Shown: positions 42,349 through 49,551 of the stretch, one piece after another
How the letters are laid out: each line of letters starts with the position of its first letter
Numbering within the stretch: the stretch's first letter is position 1
Origin: Halomonas sp. SpR1
GTDB taxonomy: Bacteria > Pseudomonadota > Gammaproteobacteria > Pseudomonadales > Halomonadaceae
NCBI RefSeq assembly: GCF_031010175.1
Contig: NZ_JAUAMB010000024.1
Location: 1-64,000, forward strand
Direction: 5' to 3'
Length of the DNA: 64,000 nucleotides
Notes under the pieces: model-generated
Databases searched by the model: none
What the model was told of the DNA's origin: nothing
Seen by the model: the letters and a program-made list of their open reading frames with translations, nothing else
Position numbers and translations under genes: made by a program

Positions 42349-42474
42349 TTAGATTAAGGCGCCGGTGATTTCACTCAGAGCTTGTTGGGCTTCTTTGAGA
42401 TATTCCGCGAGTAATTCCACTGCGCCGTAACCGTGAAGTTGCTCGTTGCCCGCGTCTAAAAAGCGGTTGGCTTT
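42349..42474 (-). pseudogene. C-terminal gene fragment of unknown family
   Basis: An open stretch reads [20 protein letters not shown] and continues to [10 protein letters not shown] before TAA. It looks like a real protein C terminus (balanced composition, amphipathic helix), but it has a stop just upstream and no start. It lies between the orfA remnant and the folE2 hairpin. I do not recognise the family. Confidence 0.4.
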
Positions 42475-42618
42475 TCAGTGCTTAGATGTGGCGACGAGGC
42501 GCGACAAAACCACCTTCAGTGGTGCTGTCGAAGCCCATGATTGGTTTTACGCGTTTAGGCTGTGCCTAAAAGTGGCATCGCCTCTTAACATCGTCGACTT
42601 AAAACATCGACATCAACC

Positions 42619-42640
42619 GGGTAGGCCACGCGGCCTACCC
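42619..42640 (-). terminator. Stem-loop after folE2
   Basis: GGGTAGGCC and GGCCTACCC form a perfect 9-bp stem with the loop ACGC, 5 bases past the folE2 stop. No T-run follows on the minus strand, so termination may be weak or factor-assisted. Confidence 0.5.
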
Positions 42641-42644
42641 TCGA

Positions 42645-43547
42645 TCACCAATTCCACTCACTGCGCGCCAGCGCGTCATGGGCATGCAGGCTTTCAGCAT
42701 GCACAACCTTGAGCTGAAACCCTGACACCCCCGGCGCTTGCCGTAGTGCTTTATTCAGCCGCCTTGCCGCGTCTTCACAGAACATCAGGTTTTGCCCGTT
42801 GGCGAGGGCAAAGGCCTGTTCGTCGATACGTTTTACTGCGGTTTGCAGCGCGGTACCGAGTGCTCGCTCGATACGGTCAATCGAGTTTTCAATAGAATCC
42901 GCGAGGGGCCATTCTTCGTTTTCGCTTTCGGATAAACGTAAACTGCATTCGACACTGCTGCGCTGACTATGGGGCGTTGCGAGTATCCCTTCTTCGCTGC
43001 CTAGCCACGCAGATACCGCCGATTTGGTTAACGGGATTTCCGCAAAATCTTCCTCAAAGGCCTGCTGAATCAGCTGCCTTGCCAGTGCCGCCGAGCAGGG
43101 GCAGGTGGACGAATAGCCCACTGTAAGGTCGAGTTCAGCCTGAAAGCCAGCGGGCGTTAATTGGCAGCGCAAGGTGAAGGGGTAACTTTTCCACCCGGCT
43201 AAAGGGCTGATCAAGGCTTGCCGCTTAAGCGCAAGCTCGCCTTCGATGCTGAGATAAGCATGCTGCGATAAGCCATCTTGGCTGGTTAAAAATGCATTCA
43301 ATACATCCTTAACCGCTTGAAGTGTCAGCGGTGCTTCTTCAAGCGGTGCCAGCGCCAAATACAGCCGAGACATATGGATTCCCCGTGCATCAGCGTCATC
43401 CAGGCTAACCCCTGCATTGAGCTTGGCCGTCACACTGCGGTTGCCTAGTCGGACGGGGAGTGCGATGCCCTCCATGCCCACCCAGGTCAAAGCGGCCGGA
43501 GAGCGGGCGGTTTGGTTGGCTACATCAGGCAGGGTTAAAACAGTCAT
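42645..43547 (-). CDS. folE2: Zinc-independent GTP cyclohydrolase I FolE2
   Basis: FolE2 (GTP cyclohydrolase IB) opens GTP to dihydroneopterin triphosphate for folate synthesis, and it does not need zinc, unlike FolE. The 300-residue protein shows the family strings GMEGIALPV, YSSTCPCSAALARQ and TPHSQRS. The 5' end overlaps the CobW-type GTPase gene by 4 bases. It is the last gene of dksA-cobW-folE2, an arrangement typical of zinc-starvation regulons. A decayed second copy lies at 35808. Confidence 0.94.
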   Translation of the reverse strand: MTVLTLPDVANQTARSPAALTWVGMEGIALPVRLGNRSVTAKLNAGVSLDDADARGIHMSRLYLALAPLEEAPLTLQAVKDVLNAFLTSQDGLSQHAYLSIEGELALKRQALISPLAGWKSYPFTLRCQLTPAGFQAELDLTVGYSSTCPCSAALARQLIQQAFEEDFAEIPLTKSAVSAWLGSEEGILATPHSQRSSVECSLRLSESENEEWPLADSIENSIDRIERALGTALQTAVKRIDEQAFALANGQNLMFCEDAARRLNKALRQAPGVSGFQLKVVHAESLHAHDALARSEWNW

Positions 43548-44659
43548 TGGGCCACCTCTTGGGATGTGTGAAAAAAGCGGTATAACTCAGCCACTGTTTC
43601 CGGCGTCACGTTTTGGGTAATAAATACAAAGCGAGATACACGGTCTCCCACGCTGTTCTTGGGCAGCGGCGCGGGCGGATGAAAAATGTGCTGCACACCA
43701 TGCAGCGCGAGCGGCGTATCCCGGTCAGTAAGATGGACAATGGCTTTAATCCGCAGCATTTTATCGCCCATTAGCGACATCAAAATATCCAGCCAATTCT
43801 CCAGCACCTCAGGCTCAATAAGCTCGTTAACACTAAAACAGAACGACTTAATGTTGTCGCTGTGGGAGGTGCCTTCGGGCTGATAAGAACCGAGTGGCGC
43901 GCCGGTGAGCAGCCTGGGCGTTAACGGAGCTGCTTGATGCACGGCGTAACTGCCGGCTTTGAGCCACTTCTCGACCTGATACTCCTGGGAGTCCTTGTGA
44001 GCGTCGTTGCCCGTGTCGGCATAAGGGGCATGGCGGGCCAGCCCTGCCCCCACTAACAAGTCCGCCGAAAGTTCGCCGTTGATGACCTGCCACTGCTCAG
44101 CCGCCGGGTTGAGTTTGGCTAGCCTGTTCGCCAACTGGGAAACCGTCTCCTCGCTGGCCAGGTCGGTTTTGGTGATTAATAGCTTTTCGGCCACCGCCAC
44201 CTGCTGCTGCGACTCCCGGTGTGCATCAAGAGTCCCCATGCCGTTCGCCGCATCGACGCAGCACACCACACTATCCAGTTTAAAGCGGTGCGCCAGCCAG
44301 TGATCCGTCATCAACAGTTGCAGCAGCGAGGTAGGCGATGCCAGCCCGGTGGTCTCGATCACTACCCGGGAGGGCAACGCTTTGCCTTGGGCCTCAATAT
44401 CTTCCAGCGCTTGTTGTAGTGTGCGGCTCAGGTCACCCCGTAGCGTGCAACATAAGCAGCCGCTGCTCATTTCGATCACCGCCTGCTCATCGCTGTGGGT
44501 AATCAGTTGGTGATCCAGCCCGATGGCACCAAACTCATTGATCACCACCAGGGTGTTGTGCATGGAGCTCTGGTGAACCCAGCGGTTGAGTAGTGTGGTC
44601 TTTCCGCTACCCAAGAAGCCGGTGAGTAGATTGACCGGTATTAATGGCGCTTCCTGCAT
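43544..44659 (-). CDS. CobW/COG0523 family GTPase, probable zinc metallochaperone
   Basis: The 371-residue protein has Walker A GFLGSGKTTLLN at 14, the COG0523 metal motif GCLCCTLRGDL near 66, a guanine-specificity motif TKTD near 164 and a CobW C-terminal domain. Members in zinc regulons (ZigA/ZagA-like) deliver zinc to client enzymes during starvation. It lies 6 bases after the dksA-type gene and overlaps folE2, which supports that role. It is the intact counterpart of the fragment at 36173-36540. Confidence 0.88.
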   Translation of the reverse strand: MQEAPLIPVNLLTGFLGSGKTTLLNRWVHQSSMHNTLVVINEFGAIGLDHQLITHSDEQAVIEMSSGCLCCTLRGDLSRTLQQALEDIEAQGKALPSRVVIETTGLASPTSLLQLLMTDHWLAHRFKLDSVVCCVDAANGMGTLDAHRESQQQVAVAEKLLITKTDLASEETVSQLANRLAKLNPAAEQWQVINGELSADLLVGAGLARHAPYADTGNDAHKDSQEYQVEKWLKAGSYAVHQAAPLTPRLLTGAPLGSYQPEGTSHSDNIKSFCFSVNELIEPEVLENWLDILMSLMGDKMLRIKAIVHLTDRDTPLALHGVQHIFHPPAPLPKNSVGDRVSRFVFITQNVTPETVAELYRFFHTSQEVAQ

Positions 44660-44665
44660 AACCGC

Positions 44666-45148
44666 TTACTCCCAGCGCGCTTTGCGATAATGGTGTTCCT
44701 GTTGCTCCTGACGCTCTTTTGCCTCAATGCAGAGTTTCGCGGTGGGCCTGAACATCAACCGGGGTAGTCCAATGGGCTCGCCGGTCTCTTCGCAGTAGCC
44801 GTACTCGCCGCTCTCAATGCGTTTTAAGGCTGATTCAATGTTTTTGAGCAAACGGCTCTCGCGATCCGCTTGGCGCAATGCCAAGCGCAGCTCCTCCTCA
44901 AAGGAGGCTTGATCCGATTCATCGCTGTCGCGCTCACGGGTGGCGATGACGTCCTTCATCTCTCTTAAGTGCGTTTCAATCTCGCCACGCTCGGCCAGCA
45001 GCCGCTGCCGGAAAAACCTCAATTGCTCGTCGTTCATATAGTCGCTGGCGGGCATCGCCAGTAGCTTGGCTTCCCTGGCTTTATCAGCGGATGCACGTTG
45101 AGCATCGGCGTTGACCATTTTTACATTCATACTTTGGCACCCATACAT
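44666..45148 (-). CDS. dksA2: DksA2-type transcription factor with incomplete zinc finger
   Basis: The 160-residue product has the DksA coiled-coil with acidic tip residues (ATRERDSDESDQASFEEE) and a C-terminal finger region. Two of the four zinc-finger Cys are replaced: YCEET in place of CxxC and LCIEA in place of CxxC, giving Cys-Thr and Cys-Ala. The same pattern characterises the zinc-independent DksA2 of Pseudomonas aeruginosa, which replaces DksA when zinc is scarce. It opens the operon with the CobW GTPase and folE2 genes. Start is ATG 45148, or ATG 45130 six codons later. Confidence 0.9.
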   Translation of the reverse strand: MYGCQSMNVKMVNADAQRASADKAREAKLLAMPASDYMNDEQLRFFRQRLLAERGEIETHLREMKDVIATRERDSDESDQASFEEELRLALRQADRESRLLKNIESALKRIESGEYGYCEETGEPIGLPRLMFRPTAKLCIEAKERQEQQEHHYRKARWE

Positions 45149-45161
45149 TGCTCTCGCGATA

Positions 45162-45179
45162 TTGATCTGAACTGATCAA
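45162..45179. promoter_or_regulatory. Palindrome upstream of dksA2
   Basis: TTGATC and GATCAA are inverted around TGAACT, 14 bases upstream of the dksA2 start, a position suited to an operator. It does not match the usual Zur box (GTTATA-N-TATAAC), so the regulator is unknown. Confidence 0.35.
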
Positions 45180-45230
45180 GACATAGGTGAACGCGTCGGT
45201 GATCGTTTCCAGAGGTCGTGATAGCTACGC

Positions 45231-45929
45231 CTAAGCGGGATCAATGCTCATCAGCAGCCGCTTACCTTCGCCATCCAACGTGGGGCTTCTATGCACTAAC
45301 CCCCGCTCTTCGCAGCCCACCCATCCGCTACCCTTGAGTAACGCGATATCCCCCGGCGCAAGGCGCTGAATAGCACTGACGTCGGTTGCGATATCGGGAC
45401 GGTCGGGGTGCGGCGCGCCTAGCCCGGCACGGTTAATGGCGTACTCTGGCAGCCATTCGCTGCCTGGGCCGACATAGGTGGTGACCATGCGCACGGGGAG
45501 GTTATCGCAGTGAAAACGCGGGCACATGGCGCTAGTGAGCAGGCGCACGCGGATGCCGACGGTCTGGGTATCAAACAGAAAGGCGATCGCTTCGGCAATT
45601 GTCGCTATATCCTCAACCAGCGGGGTTGCCGCCTCCGGGGCGGGAAGGTGGCGGCGCAGGTCAGCGATGAAGGTTTCATCAGGATGGCCAAGCCAGCTAT
45701 ATTGCCAGGCGCGATTCGTTTGGCACTGCGCCTGGGCGCTGAAGGCTATATCGGCGGGCAGTGGGCGCTGGAAGATCGCGATATTAATAGCGTCTTCAAA
45801 GATGCGCGGCAGCACGCTGATATCATTATCACCGGCGGCATGGTCTGGCAACGTCCAATGAGTAGCGGGTGGCGAAGACATAAGCGAAGACATAAATGAC
45901 TCCATAAGCGTTGTTGAGATAGCCGTCAT
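45231..45929 (-). CDS. DUF1826-family protein in the zinc cluster
   Basis: The 232-residue product resembles DUF1826 proteins, which often sit beside COG0523 GTPase and zinc uptake genes. Conserved-looking metal-type residues occur in PRFHCDNLPVRMVTTYVGPG and GLVHRSPTL, reminiscent of a cupin/2-oxoglutarate-oxygenase-like His-x-Asp...His arrangement. No biochemical role is established to my knowledge. Its ATG overlaps the znuB stop (ATGA), so it is cotranscribed with znuCB. Confidence 0.75.
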   Translation of the reverse strand: MTAISTTLMESFMSSLMSSPPATHWTLPDHAAGDNDISVLPRIFEDAINIAIFQRPLPADIAFSAQAQCQTNRAWQYSWLGHPDETFIADLRRHLPAPEAATPLVEDIATIAEAIAFLFDTQTVGIRVRLLTSAMCPRFHCDNLPVRMVTTYVGPGSEWLPEYAINRAGLGAPHPDRPDIATDVSAIQRLAPGDIALLKGSGWVGCEERGLVHRSPTLDGEGKRLLMSIDPA

Positions 45930-46734
45930 TGAATGCGCTGACGCAAGAAGCGCCAGCTTTGTGTCGTGACCGTCGCCAGGGTAAACAGCACAGCGGCGAG
46001 CGTGACGATCGTTGGCCCGGTCGGTGTATCCATCACATAGGCAGCTCTAAGCCCCACCGTCACCGCCAGCATGGCGACCCCAGCGGCCACCATCGCCATG
46101 ACTTCTGGCGTGCGGCAAAACGGGCGCGCCGTGGCCGCTGGAATAATCAGCAACGCGGCAATCAGCAGTACGCCCACCACTTTTAGCGCCACGGCGACGA
46201 CCAGCGCCAGTGCCAGGGTGAGCACCAGCTGTTCGCGGCGCGGGTGGAGGCCGCTGGCATGGGCAAGCTCGTCGCTTAGTGTCGCGGTCAATAAGGATGA
46301 CCAGCGCCAGAAAAGCAGTATTAGCACCAGCAATACACCGCCGCCGATGATCCACAGGTCGCTTTTCCCGACAGCCAGAATGTCGCCAAACAGATAAGCA
46401 TTGAGGTCAATACGCACCCCAGCAAGAAACGACACGGCCACCAGGCCAACCGCCAAGGCCGAGTGCGCCATGACCCCGAGCAGGGTATCCATGGCATAGC
46501 CGCGCCCGCTAAGTAGCGACACACAGCCTGCCATCACCAGGGCGACCGTCAGCACCCCCAAGAAAATGGAAACGTTCAGTAACAGCGCTAATGCGACGCC
46601 CAGAATGGCGGCATGCGCCGTCGCATCACGAAGTAGGCCATGCGCCGCCACACCACGAAACACCCCAACGGAGCAGCCGCCATCGCCACCAGCACCCCGG
46701 CGAACAGCGCACGCCACATAAAATCATCCAACAT
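45926..46734 (-). pseudogene. znuB: Zinc ABC transporter permease ZnuB, frameshifted
   Basis: The normal N terminus (MLDDFMWRALFAGVLVAMAA ...GCFVVWRRMAYF) starts at ATG 46734 behind AGGAGGCAGCCA and overlaps znuC by 11 bases. The rest (TAHAAILGVALALLLN onward, with about eight helices) continues in another frame. The break is at about 46628-46630, where TTCGTGATG stands for the expected TTCGGTGATG: one G is missing on the minus strand. If real, zinc uptake through ZnuABC would be lost. A single-base sequencing or assembly error is equally possible, because both halves are well conserved. Confidence 0.85.
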
Positions 46735-47476
46735 TGGCTGCCTCCTGATGATGGTGGCGATAGAGCGCCAATGTCTGGGCGGTCTGGTCGCCAAACAGCG
46801 CCTGATAATGCGGTGATGAGGCAACGTGCTCGGGTTCACCTTCGCAACAAATAACCCGATTTAGGCACAGCACGTGATCGGCGGTGCGCATCACCACGTG
46901 GAGATCATGACTGACCATCAACACAGCGCAGCCGTAGGTGTGGCGTACGCTCTCGATATGCTGATAGAACGCAGCAGTACCGCGGTGGTCGAGCCCTTGG
47001 GTCGCCTCATCAAGAATCAGAATGTCGGGCTTTGCCAGCAGCGCCCGAGCCAACAGCACACGTTGAAACTGGCCGCCCGAGAGTTCGCTCATGGCGGCAT
47101 GAATCAGCGCCTCGGCACCGGCATCTTCCAGCGCCTTGTGTAAATCGCGACTCGAATGGCGACGCGGCAAGTTGATAAAGCGCTTGACCGTCATGGGCAA
47201 GGTGGGATCCAAGTGCAGCCGCTGCGGCACATAGCCGATACGCTGCTGGGGGGCGATGGTCACCTGTCCCGAGGTCGGCGTGACCGCACCGATCAGCGTT
47301 TTCACCAGCGTGGATTTCCCCGAGCCGTTGGGGCCAATCAGGGTCACCACCTGCTGTCGATACAAGTCGAGATTGATGTTCTCAAGAATCTGCTGTCCAC
47401 CGAAGCGAACGCCCAGTTGGCGGACGCTCAGAATCGCATCGCTATCAGGAGGGTGAGCAAGCCGCATGGTTAACAT
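46724..47476 (-). CDS. znuC: Zinc ABC transporter ATPase ZnuC
   Basis: The 250-residue ATPase has Walker A GPNGSGKST, signature LSGGQFQRVLLARALL and Walker B ILILDEATQGLD followed by the H-loop MVSHDLH. It powers zinc import with ZnuB and ZnuA. The gene is divergent from znuA across a 106-base gap with a Zur-box-like palindrome and is coupled to znuB. The His-rich C terminus (YRHHHQE) is usual for ZnuC. Confidence 0.93.
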   Translation of the reverse strand: MLTMRLAHPPDSDAILSVRQLGVRFGGQQILENINLDLYRQQVVTLIGPNGSGKSTLVKTLIGAVTPTSGQVTIAPQQRIGYVPQRLHLDPTLPMTVKRFINLPRRHSSRDLHKALEDAGAEALIHAAMSELSGGQFQRVLLARALLAKPDILILDEATQGLDHRGTAAFYQHIESVRHTYGCAVLMVSHDLHVVMRTADHVLCLNRVICCEGEPEHVASSPHYQALFGDQTAQTLALYRHHHQEAANVG

Positions 47477-47495
47477 TCACTCTTGGCGTATTTGT

Positions 47496-47509
47496 TATGT
47501 TATAACATA
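47496..47509. promoter_or_regulatory. Zur-box-like palindrome between znuC and znuA
   Basis: TATGTTATAACATA is a perfect 14-base palindrome centred between divergent znuC and znuA. It contains ATGTTATA, one full arm of the gammaproteobacterial Zur consensus, but the centre is shorter than usual. Position strongly suggests Zur repression of both genes. Confidence 0.65.
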
Positions 47510-47582
47510 TGAGTGAAATATAGGCGAGCCTCGACTCACTGTTGCGTTTATTAACCATTAACTTTTTTATCAGGAGAACCCC

Positions 47583-48692
47583 ATGAACAACCGTTTAGCC
47601 CGTTTATCATGGCCGCTACTGGCGGCTTTCCCCCTTGTGGCCGCCGCAGAGGTGCCGCGTGTTGCGGTGGATATTCCGCCCGTTTATTCGCTTGTTGCCA
47701 AGGTAATGGGGGAGCGCGGCGATCCTGAGCTATTTATTCAGCCCGGCGCTTCACCCCATGGCTATTCGCTACGGCCGTCTGAAGCGCAATCCCTCGATGA
47801 TGCCGACCTGGTTATATGGGTAAGCGACGCGCTCACACCCTGGCTATCAGGGCCTATTGAGAACCTGGCGGGAGATGCACGCCATCTTGAGCTAATGGAC
47901 GTGTCCGGGATCACGACACTGGAATACCGTGAAGGCGCGACCTTTGCGCTAAACGATGCTGATGAACACGGCCATGCCCACGGCAATGACGACCATGACC
48001 ACGCTCATAACCATGGACATGACCACGACCACGCCCACGCCCACGCCCACGATGAGCATGATCACGGCGATCACGAGCACCACCATGAAGACAGCCATGA
48101 CGATGGTCATGAAGGCAGCCATGACGAAAGTGGCCATGACCGTCATGACCACCACGGCCATGATCACAGCCATACCGGCATGAATCCGCATGCTTGGCTG
48201 GATCCTGCCAATGCACGTCGTTGGCTGGATGTCATCGCCGAGCAGCTAAGTGAGATCGACCCTGATAACGCCGCGTACTATCGCGACAACGCCGCCCAGG
48301 GCAAAGAGGAGTTAACCAGCCTTCAGGAGCACATCCAGGATCGTTTGGCCAACAGCGCCGACACACGCTTTATTGTTTTCCATGATGCTTACCAGTACTT
48401 CGAGGAGGCCTTTAACGTGCACGCGGCTGGCGCCATTTCCATTGGCGATGCCTCTTCACCTAGCCCCGCGCGTATCGAGAAGCTGCAGACGCTGGTGAAT
48501 GATGAAGGTATCCAATGTGTGTTTAGTGAACCCCAGTTCAATCCGCAGATGGTCAATAACGTTTTCGGGGATACATCGGCGTATATCGGTGTCATGGATC
48601 CCCTGGGTGTGGGCCTGACGCTGGATGCTGACCTCTACGATGCGCTGCTGGAGCAGTTGGCCGATGAAATCACCCGCTGCACTAACGCCTAA
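47583..48692 (+). CDS. znuA: Zinc-binding periplasmic protein ZnuA
   Basis: The 369-residue product has a signal peptide (MNNRLARLSWPLLAAFPLVAAAE) and the cluster A-1 metal-binding fold. Zinc ligands are expected at His60 (ASPHGYSLRPS), His in NPHAWLDP, His in VFHDAYQYFE and a C-terminal Asp/Glu. Between the first two lies an extreme His/Asp-rich loop of about 75 residues. CAGGAGAACCCC precedes the ATG. It is divergent from znuCB-DUF1826. Confidence 0.95.
   Translation: MNNRLARLSWPLLAAFPLVAAAEVPRVAVDIPPVYSLVAKVMGERGDPELFIQPGASPHGYSLRPSEAQSLDDADLVIWVSDALTPWLSGPIENLAGDARHLELMDVSGITTLEYREGATFALNDADEHGHAHGNDDHDHAHNHGHDHDHAHAHAHDEHDHGDHEHHHEDSHDDGHEGSHDESGHDRHDHHGHDHSHTGMNPHAWLDPANARRWLDVIAEQLSEIDPDNAAYYRDNAAQGKEELTSLQEHIQDRLANSADTRFIVFHDAYQYFEEAFNVHAAGAISIGDASSPSPARIEKLQTLVNDEGIQCVFSEPQFNPQMVNNVFGDTSAYIGVMDPLGVGLTLDADLYDALLEQLADEITRCTNA
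47960..48190 (+). repeat. His/Asp-rich low-complexity coding tract in znuA
   Basis: Short CATGACCACG-like units recur, producing alternating His-Asp, His-Ala and His-Gly dipeptides in frame. The tract is the metal-scavenging loop of ZnuA and explains several spurious open frames in the same interval. Confidence 0.85.
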
Positions 48693-48703
48693 ACAGCTTT
48701 TTC

Positions 48704-49387
48704 TTAAACAGCTTTTTTCTGAAACAGTTTGCCGAGTTGATAGAGGTCGTGCATATATCTATCAAACGCCGAAATAAGCAGTGAGGTAAAGATTAAGGCA
48801 TAAATCAGCAGCATCACTGCCATGGGGTCGTTTAGCCAAGCCAGCCAAGGCGTCGACATTGGATAACCCAGCGTATAAACACTCATGGCAGCCAATAGCT
48901 GAACCAAGAAACAGTTCAAAATAACCAGTGTAATCAACGCTGCGCGTATATCGACACGTGGCAGCGTTGTTTTCCAAAACGGCCAGTGGCGCACTTTTAC
49001 GCTGATTATATTCGCACTGCTTTTATTTACACTGCTTTTAGCCACACCGCCTTCGCCGTTAAAACGCAACCGCGCTTTGCGGCGCAATAAGGGGATCGCA
49101 TAGGCGCCTTTTTCCTCTTCAGCAAACGCCTTCAGCGCGATATCCCGATCGAGATTAGGGCCCAAGGCATCGACTGCCGCTTGATCAAAATCTGACCGGG
49201 CATGGGTTTGCGTGGCGATTTTGGCTTGGTCAGAAAGCACTTTTAAGTGGCTTTTATCAGCCTTCGACAACTTTTTATCGTTGCCGACGTTGATGTTGTA
49301 ATGAATTTCATACACCTGATATAAAGCAGCGGTCACGCCCACAAAAATCATAAAAAAGACAATATATATCAGCATATTAACAGACAC
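48704..49387 (-). CDS. Membrane protein of unknown function
   Basis: The 227-residue protein has an N-terminal helix (about 4-24), a charged cytoplasmic-type stretch of about 120 residues and two more helices (about 150-175 and 190-208). I do not recognise the family. Its start is ATG 49387, with AGGAGGTGTCTGTTA upstream. It is convergent with znuA and downstream of ccoG on the same strand but 165 bases away. A role in zinc or oxidase function is not shown. Confidence 0.65.
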   Translation of the reverse strand: MSVNMLIYIVFFMIFVGVTAALYQVYEIHYNINVGNDKKLSKADKSHLKVLSDQAKIATQTHARSDFDQAAVDALGPNLDRDIALKAFAEEEKGAYAIPLLRRKARLRFNGEGGVAKSSVNKSSANIISVKVRHWPFWKTTLPRVDIRAALITLVILNCFLVQLLAAMSVYTLGYPMSTPWLAWLNDPMAVMLLIYALIFTSLLISAFDRYMHDLYQLGKLFQKKAV

Positions 49388-49551
49388 CTCCTAAACGAAA
49401 ACTCACCTAGTCAGGTGAAAACAACTTCATTAGCCTTCAAACTAACTTGCTGACTATGCCTGTATGCCGCTTATCTGTACAGGCTCAGAGAGCTGCAAAA
49501 AAGGCGGATCAGATTGCAACCCTACAATCAGTCATATCTAACATATAGTGA

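Noticed and set aside
35702..42644. Integrase-type island with tRNA attachment site
   Set aside because: No tRNA, integrase or attachment repeat was found; the flanking folE2-cobW homology explains entry better.
42446..42712. 88-codon plus-strand frame next to folE2
   Set aside because: It crosses the orphan fragment, the hairpin and the folE2 3' end antisense; no motifs or ribosome binding site support it.
47911..48216. Several Met/Val- or His/Gly-rich frames over znuA
   Set aside because: They arise from the His-codon repeat tract read in other frames.
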